NCBI GenBank assembly: GCA_017540565.1
Contig: JAFYAU010000008.1
Coordinates: 1-64,000, forward strand
Length of the DNA: 64,000 nucleotides
Direction of reading: 5' to 3'
DNA from: Oscillospiraceae bacterium
GTDB lineage: Bacteria > Bacillota > Clostridia > Oscillospirales > Oscillospiraceae
The notes below the pieces were generated by a model, which saw only the letters and a program-made list of their open reading frames with translations, was not told the origin of the DNA and searched no databases. Below, piece by piece: positions 26,653 to 33,991 of the stretch. A program made the position numbers and the translations under genes. Every line of letters begins with the position of its first letter. Positions within the stretch are counted from its first letter, which is position 1.

Positions 26653-29406
26653 TCAGTCCTCTCCTTCATCGTAGGGAGGGAAGTCATCTCCGGATTCATA
26701 GTCCGGGAAGGGGTCTTCCGGCTCCGGAGGAAGCGTTTCCGCCGGGGCGGTGCCCTGGATCATCTGCATTTCCTGCCACTGGGCGCGGCTGATGAGCACC
26801 GGACGGGGCTTGGCGCCCTCATACGGGCCGATCACGCCGAGTTCCTCCATCTGATCCACTACCCGGGCAGCTCGGGAGTAGCCCAGTTTCAGCCGGCGCT
26901 GCAGCATCGAGACGCTGACCTGTCCGGCGTCCAGAGCCACGTCGACGGCCTCCGGGAGGATTTCGTCATAATCGGAGAAAGGATCGCCGTCGTTTCCGGA
27001 GGAAGCCTCTTCGGCCTTCCCGCCGGACTTGCTCTCCGCCAGGCGGTCCATTTCGGCGATCATCTCGTCATCATACTCGGCGCCTCCGGCGTGCTCCTTC
27101 AGGTAATTGATCACGGCTTCCCGCTCCTCGTCGGAGACCCAGGTGCCCTGAATGCGCTTGGGCTTGTTGGTGCCGATTGGAGCATAGAGCATGTCGCCGT
27201 TGCCGATGAGCTTCTCCGCTCCGCCGCCGCTGTCCAGAATGATCCTGGATTCCAGCGAACTGGAGACCTTCAGCGCACAGCGGGAGGGGATATTGGCCTT
27301 GATCAGGCCGGTGATGACATCGGCGCGGGGACTCTGCGTGGCGACAACCAGATGGATGCCGGCGGCGCGGCCCATCTGGGCGACACGGCAGATACTGTCC
27401 TCCACTTCCTTGGCAGCGACCATCATCAGGTCGGCCAGCTCGTCGATGATCACGACGATCCTGGGCAGAGGCTTGTTCTCTCCGCCGGTCCGCTGACGGT
27501 CCAGCATGAGGGTATTGTACGTGTCAATGTCCCTGGTGTTCTCCTCGGAGAACATGCGGTACCGCTTCATCATTTCCACGACGGCCCACTGCAGGGCCCC
27601 AGCCGCTTTTTTGGGATCGGTGACGACAGGACTCATCAGATGAGGGATGCCGTTATAGATCTTGAACTCCACCATCTTGGGGTCGACAAGGATGAAGCGG
27701 ACATCCTCCGGCGTCGCCTTGTACATAAGGCTGAGGATCAGGCTGTTGAGACATACGCTCTTTCCGCTGCCGGTAGTTCCGGCGATGAGCAGATGAGGAA
27801 GTTTGTTGATGTTTCCGACCTCGGCATCGCCTGCGATGCTCTTGCCCAGTGCGAATGTGAGCTTGCTGCCGGCTTTCTGGAAGGCGTCCGACTCGATGAT
27901 CTCCCGCAGGTAAACGGTGCTTACGGTACGGTTGGGGACCTCGATACCCACGGTGGAGGCCTTGTTGGGGACAGCGGCGATGCGTACTCCGGAGGTACCC
28001 AGAGCCAGGGCGATATCGTCCTCCAGATTCATCAGCTTGCTGAGCTTCGTTCCCGGTTCGATCTCCGCCTCATAACGGGTCACGTTGGGGCCGAGGATAT
28101 AGTTGGAGACCGCAAGGTTGATACCGAAGCTGCGGAAGGCCTGCTCCAGACGGGCGGAAGCCTCTTCTGCCCGGACGGGGCTTTTTGCGGCTACGGGAGG
28201 GTGAAGGAGTTCCAGCGGGGGGAAGGAATAGGCCGGCGCTCCGGGAGCCGGCGCCTGCACGGGAGCCGCGGCTTCCGCCGGCTTTTTCCGCTCCGCTCCC
28301 TCCGAGGAGCGGGGTGGCGTCCGCTCAGAACGCAGAACGGAATCGGAAGCGGGAGAGGGTTTCCTGCGGCGGCCTTCCGGAGCCGAGTCTCTGGTGAATT
28401 CGGGGACGCTGCCGCCGTTCCCCTCAGTCTCGCCTCTGGCGCGGCGGTTCCGGTTGGACTCGCCGTCGGCGGCGCGTCCGCTGCTGTCTATGGCTTTCTG
28501 GCGAGCCTCGGCGGAACGGAAGAACCAGTCCCAGTTGGAAACAGGTTCTGTATTCGGATCCGATGGTACGGGATCCGCGGCGCGGGGATCGGTTTCCGGA
28601 ACGGCCGGACCGGAGGATCTGCCACCGAAGGTGCGGTCGCGTTCCTGGTCGTAGATGCCCCGCTGTCCGGAGGGTGTACGTCCGGAGGGAGCAAACTGGT
28701 CGCCGGCGTGCGGCTGCCGTTCCTGCCCGCGGAGACGTTCGTCATATTCGTCGGCTCTCCGCTTCTGTTCGGACGCCTGCCGTTCTTTCCTGGCCTGCTG
28801 TCTGGCAGGAGCGTTTTCCCTGTAGCTGGTGAACAGTTCCCGGAAATTTACATTGAGGGCGGCGGCAATCAGCAGAAGAATGGCGGGGATCAGGACGATC
28901 CACGTCCCGGCCGGAGTGAAAAGACGCACCAGAAGGTTCGTCAGCGCGCCGGAGATGATCCCGCCCGAGGACAGAGACATGCCGGAAGCCCAGAGACTTC
29001 CTTCCGGCGCGGCCGATCCGGAGATCAGCTGCATGATGCAGCCGAACAGAGGGATCACGCCGAGCAGAGCGGCGCTGCGCCAGATGGCCCAGGGCTTGTC
29101 ATAACGGTATATCAGGAGTACGCCCGCAATGATGAGCAGCGGAGGCGCGACGAAATAGCCCCAGCCGAAAAAACCGCGGAACAGGTTGCACAGAGCACGG
29201 ACGAAGGAACCGTCTTTTCCCCAGTCAAAATATCCCAGGGCGGCATAGATCCCCAGCAGGAAAAAGACGATGACGACTATGAGCCTGGTTTTGAAAGGCG
29301 TCATGCCGCGCGGAAGAAGTTCCGGAGACCGCGTCTTTTTGCGCGTACGCGCTCCGGCGGACGACGGAGAGCGGCTGGAAGGGCGTTTTTTTCTGGTGTC
29401 AGCCAA
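26653..29406 (-). CDS. ftsK: DNA translocase FtsK/SpoIIIE
   Basis: A 917-residue septal DNA pump. Four N-terminal membrane helices (about 35-200) lead to a long Arg/Pro/Glu-rich linker (about 200-390) and the alpha/beta motor with Walker A GTTGSGKSVCLN and Walker B VVIIDELADLMM. The gamma winged helix (VSVSMLQRRLKLGYSRAARV) follows, then an acidic tail of about 40 residues. The start is taken as TTG 29406, 8 nt after GGAGGG and 17 nt after the uppP stop; the longer frame would overlap uppP. It could be FtsK or the sporulation SpoIIIE; sequence alone does not separate them. Confidence 0.93.
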   Translation of the reverse strand: MADTRKKRPSSRSPSSAGARTRKKTRSPELLPRGMTPFKTRLIVVIVFFLLGIYAALGYFDWGKDGSFVRALCNLFRGFFGWGYFVAPPLLIIAGVLLIYRYDKPWAIWRSAALLGVIPLFGCIMQLISGSAAPEGSLWASGMSLSSGGIISGALTNLLVRLFTPAGTWIVLIPAILLLIAAALNVNFRELFTSYRENAPARQQARKERQASEQKRRADEYDERLRGQERQPHAGDQFAPSGRTPSGQRGIYDQERDRTFGGRSSGPAVPETDPRAADPVPSDPNTEPVSNWDWFFRSAEARQKAIDSSGRAADGESNRNRRARGETEGNGGSVPEFTRDSAPEGRRRKPSPASDSVLRSERTPPRSSEGAERKKPAEAAAPVQAPAPGAPAYSFPPLELLHPPVAAKSPVRAEEASARLEQAFRSFGINLAVSNYILGPNVTRYEAEIEPGTKLSKLMNLEDDIALALGTSGVRIAAVPNKASTVGIEVPNRTVSTVYLREIIESDAFQKAGSKLTFALGKSIAGDAEVGNINKLPHLLIAGTTGSGKSVCLNSLILSLMYKATPEDVRFILVDPKMVEFKIYNGIPHLMSPVVTDPKKAAGALQWAVVEMMKRYRMFSEENTRDIDTYNTLMLDRQRTGGENKPLPRIVVIIDELADLMMVAAKEVEDSICRVAQMGRAAGIHLVVATQSPRADVITGLIKANIPSRCALKVSSSLESRIILDSGGGAEKLIGNGDMLYAPIGTNKPKRIQGTWVSDEEREAVINYLKEHAGGAEYDDEMIAEMDRLAESKSGGKAEEASSGNDGDPFSDYDEILPEAVDVALDAGQVSVSMLQRRLKLGYSRAARVVDQMEELGVIGPYEGAKPRPVLISRAQWQEMQMIQGTAPAETLPPEPEDPFPDYESGDDFPPYDEGED

Positions 29407-29423
29407 GGAGAGATCCCTCCAAA

Positions 29424-30263
29424 TCAGAAAATAACGGAGATCAGGATCGTCAGTGCGCCGACGATCCAGCAGTAGGTGCACAGATGGCCGAATCTGCCCC
29501 GCTGCATCAGGCGAATAAGCAGACGGATGGCGAAAATCCCGACAACGGCGGCTACGGCGAAGCCGGCGAGAAACGCCGGAAGAAGAGACCACTGGATGCC
29601 TGAGGACACGCAGCGGACGAGGCTTACGATCAGAGATCCGGCTACGGCGGGAATGGAAAGAAGCAGACAGAAGCGCAGCGCGTATTTCCGGGTGCAGCCG
29701 CGGGAAAGGGCAGCAGCCAGACTGACCGCGAGGGTGGACAGACCAGGCAGAACGGCACAGGCCTGCGCGAGCCCGATCCAGAGCCCGTCTACGGGCGAAA
29801 TGGTGCGTGGGCCCTTGTTTCCCGGGCGGATCATCCGGTCACAGACGAACAGGAGGAAGCCATTGCCGATCATGGCCACGCCGATGAAGCCCGGCATGGC
29901 AAAAAGAGGCGCGATCCTTCCGCTCAGAAGGAGAACGACCAGCAGCGGCACGGTCCCGAGGGCGATGCAGAGGAGCTGGCGTGTCGGCGGGATCAGAGGA
30001 TCTCCGAAGACAGAGAAATCCATCTGCCCCTGAAGCAGGCGCATGCCGCCTTTGGCCATTTTTACGATATCCTCCCGGCAGACAACGCATATGGCGACAA
30101 GGGTGCCCAGGTGAAGAAGAACATTAAAGAACATCAGCTGCTGTTCCGTACAGCTGACGGGAAACAGCTGTTCGAGCACAGCCAGATGTCCGGAGCTGGA
30201 GACAGGGATGAATTCCGTCACGCCCTGAACCAGCCCAAGCAGAATGGCAAGCCAGACTGACAT
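29424..30263 (-). CDS. uppP: Undecaprenyl-diphosphatase
   Basis: A 279-residue polytopic BacA-family phosphatase that recycles the lipid carrier of wall synthesis and confers bacitracin tolerance. The signature EFIPVSSSGHLAVL starts at residue 17, and a second catalytic block is near PGLSTLAVSLAAALSRG (the family PGxSRS-like region, here GLSTLAVS). About eight membrane helices are present. GGAGAGGAGGG precedes the ATG. A TATAAT (30331-30326, minus) lies upstream with a weak -35. ftsK follows after 17 nt. Confidence 0.93.
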   Translation of the reverse strand: MSVWLAILLGLVQGVTEFIPVSSSGHLAVLEQLFPVSCTEQQLMFFNVLLHLGTLVAICVVCREDIVKMAKGGMRLLQGQMDFSVFGDPLIPPTRQLLCIALGTVPLLVVLLLSGRIAPLFAMPGFIGVAMIGNGFLLFVCDRMIRPGNKGPRTISPVDGLWIGLAQACAVLPGLSTLAVSLAAALSRGCTRKYALRFCLLLSIPAVAGSLIVSLVRCVSSGIQWSLLPAFLAGFAVAAVVGIFAIRLLIRLMQRGRFGHLCTYCWIVGALTILISVIF

Positions 30264-30408
30264 TACGGACCCTCCTCTCCGGTCTTGCCGGCTTCCGAAA
30301 GGGAAGCGGGACTAAAGTTCCTGTTATTATATCATATGATGAGACGATTTTCCACCGAAAAGAGAGAAAGAGAGCGGCTGCCCCGAATCCGGGACAGCCG
30401 GTGAGAAC

Positions 30409-31230
30409 TCAGTCGCAGAGAGAGAACGGAACGAAGCGCCCGTCGATGAACTGCAGAATCTCGTCAAAGCCCGCGTCCCGCGCACTCTGAACGCCGAGAT
30501 CAAGGCCTGCCGTCAGATACGGAGCGTAGTGGCAGTCCGCAGACAGGGTAACGCTGCCTCCCAGTTCCCGCAGCCGGCGCAGAAGGAAGGGTGCGGGATA
30601 AGGGACGCTGCGGAGTCCCTTTGCCGCGGCGCCGGAGTTGATCTCGAACACGGCACCGCTGGCGAGGCAGGCCTCGAGAGCCTGCAGAGCAAGATCCCGG
30701 TATTCGTCCGAGTCCTCGTCAAAAAAACGGCCTCTCTCGTTGTATTTCGTGATCAGGTCGAAGTGGCCGAGGACCAGGGGGCGCTTTTCGGAAGCGGTCA
30801 CCATGTTGGCATAATAATCGCGGACCATGTCCATCGCGTTCCCGTGAAACAGGGATCGGATGACGTGCAGGAGATCCTCCACGGACCCGTCGACGGGAAC
30901 GAATTCGCCGGTGGAGCGGTCCCTGGCGTAGTGCACGTCCCCGATACGGTAATCGTACCGTTCCGGCATTGCGGAGGGGGCGAAAAGGTCCTCCTCGATC
31001 CCCGTGTACAGACGCAGGCGGCCGGAACATGCATTCCGAAGGCCGGCCATGGCGGTCAGGTATTCCTCTTCGCCCGGAATGGAATAGGCCGGGTCGAAAG
31101 GGGCGTACCCGTGGCAGGACATGCCGAAATCCGTAAAGCCGGCGGCGGCCGCCGCGGAGATCATTTCTTCCGGAGAGCTTCTGCCGTCGCACATGGTGCA
31201 GTGGTTGTGAAGGGTTGACAGGATCTTCAT
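30409..31230 (-). CDS. PHP-domain phosphatase, histidinol-phosphatase-like
   Basis: A 273-residue metal-dependent phosphoesterase. The N-terminal LHNHCTMCDG is the first PHP motif; GMSCHGYAP, the E in GIEEDLF, LGHFDLITKYN and SADCHYAPYL supply further metal ligands. It resembles HisK-type histidinol phosphatases of Bacillota. No other histidine genes are present, so the true substrate is open. A promoter with -35 TTGCAT (31287-31282) and -10 TATGAT (31265-31260) fits upstream. Confidence 0.82.
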   Translation of the reverse strand: MKILSTLHNHCTMCDGRSSPEEMISAAAAAGFTDFGMSCHGYAPFDPAYSIPGEEEYLTAMAGLRNACSGRLRLYTGIEEDLFAPSAMPERYDYRIGDVHYARDRSTGEFVPVDGSVEDLLHVIRSLFHGNAMDMVRDYYANMVTASEKRPLVLGHFDLITKYNERGRFFDEDSDEYRDLALQALEACLASGAVFEINSGAAAKGLRSVPYPAPFLLRRLRELGGSVTLSADCHYAPYLTAGLDLGVQSARDAGFDEILQFIDGRFVPFSLCD

Positions 31231-31285
31231 GAGAGCCTCCTGATTCTCAGATATACGCTATCATACCATAAAAGAACGCAAATGC

Positions 31286-31330
31286 AACGCCCGGCGGGAC
31301 CGCCTGCAGCTGGCCGGCGTTTTTCTTTTC
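31286..31330 (+). terminator. Plus-strand terminator between divergent genes
   Basis: The arms AACGCCCGGC and GCCGGCGTT (one bulge) are followed by TTTTCTTTTC. It precedes the promoter of the next plus-strand gene, and no annotated plus-strand gene ends before it. Confidence 0.6.
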
Positions 31331-31337
31331 AACGGCA

Positions 31338-31366
31338 TTGAATTCATGCGGAAAAGCGGGTAAAAT
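31338..31366 (+). promoter_or_regulatory. Promoter of the AI-2E family permease gene
   Basis: -35 TTGAAT (31338-31343), 17-bp spacer, -10 TAAAAT (31361-31366), 42 nt before the start codon. Confidence 0.65.
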
Positions 31367-31407
31367 AAACCCGAAGGATCTGAGTGCTTTTCGGGAGGAG
31401 GGATTCC

Positions 31408-32661
31408 ATGAGACGATTCGACAAACTGAAAGGGCAGCGCTGGTTCGCATATACCATCGCGGGCTGCATCACGGTAGCGCTCTATCTCGTGCTGTCCCAT
31501 GTCGGATTCCTGTCCCGCGGCATCCGTACGGTGCTGTCCTATCTCGGACCTCTGATCGGCGGCTGCGTTATCGCCTTTATCATGAACTCGCTGGCGAAGA
31601 TTTACCAGCGGCTGCTGTTCCGGAAAGTGAAAAAGGAAAAGACGGGCTGGCGCCTGTCCATCCTTCTGACGATAATTACCGTGCTCGCTTTCCTTGTCCT
31701 GATGACGGCCATCGTCGTTCCGCAGCTGGCCTCCAGCATCTATAAACTGGCCAGGAATCTGAACACCTACGTGGCGACGCTGCAGGGATGGCTTGAAAAC
31801 TGGGGTCTGGGACACAATGCCCTCGGAAGACTGCTGAACATCCAGCAGCTGGCAGACTCCTCGGAGGCGCTGCTGGAAGCTATCGTGAAATATCTGTCCG
31901 AAAACACCGGGAAGATCATATCCGCCTCCACCGTGGCGGGCAAAAGCATCTTCAATTTCGTCATCGCTTTCATTATGTCCGTCTATCTGCTGCTGGAAAA
32001 AAAGAACCTCAAGGCGGGCATGCACCGGCTGATGAGGGCGGTTTTCATCCGGGAGAAGCGGCATGATTTCGTCATCGCGGTCATTCGCAAGTGCAACATC
32101 ATCCTCAACCGGTATGTGGTGTTCAATCTGATCGACAGTATCATCGTTGGAGTGGCCAACGCCATCTTCATGGCGATATGCGGCATGGAATACATCGGGC
32201 TGGTATCCTTCCTGGTGGCAGCGGCCAATCTGGTCCCGACTTTCGGTCCTCTGGTCGGGGGCATCTGCGGAGCGTTTATCCTGGTGCTGACCCGTCCGCT
32301 GCACGCGCTGCTGTTCATCGGATTCACCATTATCCTGCAGTTCCTGGACGGCTATGTGCTGAAACCTCGCCTGTACGGGAGTTCCCTGGGAATCTCCGGG
32401 CTGCTGGTCCTGACGGCAATCATCGTGGGCGGACGCATCGCAGCGCTGGTGGGCATCCTGCTGGCGGTGCCCGCGGCGGCCATTCTGGATTATCTGTATG
32501 CGGACTGCTTCCTCCCCTGGCTGGAAGCCAGACGCCGCCGGAAGATCGACCGGGAGGCCGGACAGGAGATTTCGCCGGTACCCGGAGATGAGCCGGAGGC
32601 CGCCGATCCGGAGACCGGGACTCCGGGAGATGCGGAGCCGCCGGCGGAAGCCGGAGAGTAA
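31408..32661 (+). CDS. AI-2E family transporter (UPF0118 membrane protein)
   Basis: A 417-residue polytopic membrane protein with about eight helices. The C-terminal half holds the family core (LVPTFGPLVGGICGAFI, LQFLDGYVLKPRLYGSSLG, GILLAVPAAAILDYLY). Members export small solutes or drive Na+/Li+ antiport; AI-2 export is shown for only a few. The tail (about 385-417) is acidic and Pro-rich. The ATG at 31408 follows GGGAGGAGGG. No luxS is in the window, so a link to AI-2 is not supported. Confidence 0.88.
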   Translation: MRRFDKLKGQRWFAYTIAGCITVALYLVLSHVGFLSRGIRTVLSYLGPLIGGCVIAFIMNSLAKIYQRLLFRKVKKEKTGWRLSILLTIITVLAFLVLMTAIVVPQLASSIYKLARNLNTYVATLQGWLENWGLGHNALGRLLNIQQLADSSEALLEAIVKYLSENTGKIISASTVAGKSIFNFVIAFIMSVYLLLEKKNLKAGMHRLMRAVFIREKRHDFVIAVIRKCNIILNRYVVFNLIDSIIVGVANAIFMAICGMEYIGLVSFLVAAANLVPTFGPLVGGICGAFILVLTRPLHALLFIGFTIILQFLDGYVLKPRLYGSSLGISGLLVLTAIIVGGRIAALVGILLAVPAAAILDYLYADCFLPWLEARRRRKIDREAGQEISPVPGDEPEAADPETGTPGDAEPPAEAGE

Positions 32662-32669
32662 AAAACGGA

Positions 32670-32708
32670 AGACCGTCTTCGAAAGACATTTCGAAGACGG
32701 TCTTTTTC
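32670..32708. terminator. Bidirectional terminator
   Basis: A perfect 15-bp stem AGACCGTCTTCGAAA/TTTCGAAGACGGTCT with loop GACA. TTTTT follows on the plus strand and an A-run flanks the other side. It ends the AI-2E permease gene and the convergent dehydratase-like unit. Confidence 0.9.
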
Positions 32709-32710
32709 TG

Positions 32711-33991
32711 TCAGTTTTCGGCGGCCAGTTCCTTTTCCAGGTTTTCCCGGGCGTTGCTCAGCATGAGCTTCAGCCGGTTTTCCTGATTGACGCGGGTTGC
32801 CCCGGCATCGTAATCGATAGCCACGATGTTGATGTCCGGATTGTGCTCCTTGATGGGTTTCATCATGCCCTTGCCGCATATGTGGTTGGGAAGGCAGCCG
32901 AAGGGCTGTGTGCATACGATGTTTTTGACCCCACTGTGGCCGAGCTCCAGCATTTCTGCGGTGAGGAGCCATCCCTCCCCCATCTTCGTCCCGATGCCGA
33001 TGGTCCCCTCAGGACAGCGGATCGTATCTTCGAAGCGGGTCATGGGAGTGAAGGTTCCCTCTTCCTCCATGATGCGGATGATGTCGTTCTTCTTCCTTGA
33101 CAGGTAGGAGGTGGCGACGCTGTTAATGACGGACGAGAACCAACGGTCCTTCCGGATCCTGTATTCCAGCACGTTGTTATAGGTACAGTACATCATGAAA
33201 TCCAGAAGGCCGGGGACGACGACCTCGGCTTTCTCATTGACGAGGAACTGCTCCAGATCATTGTTGCCCAGAGGGGAGTACTTGACGAAGATCTCCCCGA
33301 CGATGCCGACCTTCACAGCCGGGAAACGCTCCACCGGCAGTTCCGCGAACGAGCGGATGATCTCACGGTAGTTCCGTTTGACGTCGGAATAGCGGATGCG
33401 GCTTCCGCTGCCGAGCTCCGTTCCCAGCTTTTCCACCCAGCGTGCGGCCAATGCCTGGGCGGAACCTTTTTCCTTCTCGTAGGTACGGCACTGATTGACC
33501 AGCGACATCAGAAGATCGCCGTACAGAAGCGCGTACACAAGGCCGTGCATCAGAGGCAGCGTCAGCTCCAGCCCGGGATGCTTCTCCATGCCGGCCAGAC
33601 TCAGGGAGATCACCGGTACCTGGCTGTATCCGGCGCGCTCCAGCGCCTTGCGGAGGAGGGGAATGTAATTGCTGGCCCGGCATCCGCCGCCGGTCTGGAA
33701 CAGGATCAGAGCCGTGCGGTCGGGGTCGTAGGCGCCGGACCGGATGGCGTCGATAAACTGGCCGATCACCAGGATGGCGGGATAGCAGGTGTCATTATGC
33801 ACGTACTTCAGGCCGGCCTCCACAACGGAGGGGCCCGAGGTCTCCAGCAGACGGCAGTCGTAGCCGTAGGTCTTCATCACGGCCATGATCATCTTGAAAT
33901 GCATGGGAAGCATGTTCGGGATGAGGATGGTATGGGTCTTCTTCATTTCCTTTGTGAAGGGAATGTAGTTGGGGGCTTGCTTCCTGCTCAT
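32711..33991 (-). CDS. 2-hydroxyacyl-CoA dehydratase-like (HgdB/DUF2229-related) protein
   Basis: A 426-residue protein related to the C-terminal third of the large 'acyl-CoA dehydratase activase' proteins of Clostridia. Cysteines in HNDTCYPAILVIGQF, GGGCRASNYI, CTYNN, RCPEGTIGIGTKMGEGW and CTQPFGCLPNHICGKG could bind an Fe-S cluster as in HgdA/HgdB. The ATG at 33991 overlaps the stop of the activase gene (ATGA), so the two halves are translated together. The substrate is unknown; these proteins are widespread and often lack a pathway context. Confidence 0.75.
   Translation of the reverse strand: MSRKQAPNYIPFTKEMKKTHTILIPNMLPMHFKMIMAVMKTYGYDCRLLETSGPSVVEAGLKYVHNDTCYPAILVIGQFIDAIRSGAYDPDRTALILFQTGGGCRASNYIPLLRKALERAGYSQVPVISLSLAGMEKHPGLELTLPLMHGLVYALLYGDLLMSLVNQCRTYEKEKGSAQALAARWVEKLGTELGSGSRIRYSDVKRNYREIIRSFAELPVERFPAVKVGIVGEIFVKYSPLGNNDLEQFLVNEKAEVVVPGLLDFMMYCTYNNVLEYRIRKDRWFSSVINSVATSYLSRKKNDIIRIMEEEGTFTPMTRFEDTIRCPEGTIGIGTKMGEGWLLTAEMLELGHSGVKNIVCTQPFGCLPNHICGKGMMKPIKEHNPDINIVAIDYDAGATRVNQENRLKLMLSNARENLEKELAAEN

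Noticed and set aside
27091-29475. 794-codon open frame on the plus strand opposite ftsK
   Set aside because: It is the antisense shadow of a GC-rich gene; composition is low-complexity and the minus strand encodes a complete FtsK.
30331-30340. Palindrome ATCATATGAT near the uppP promoter
   Set aside because: Short and AT-rich, next to a -10 element; likely chance without a second copy.
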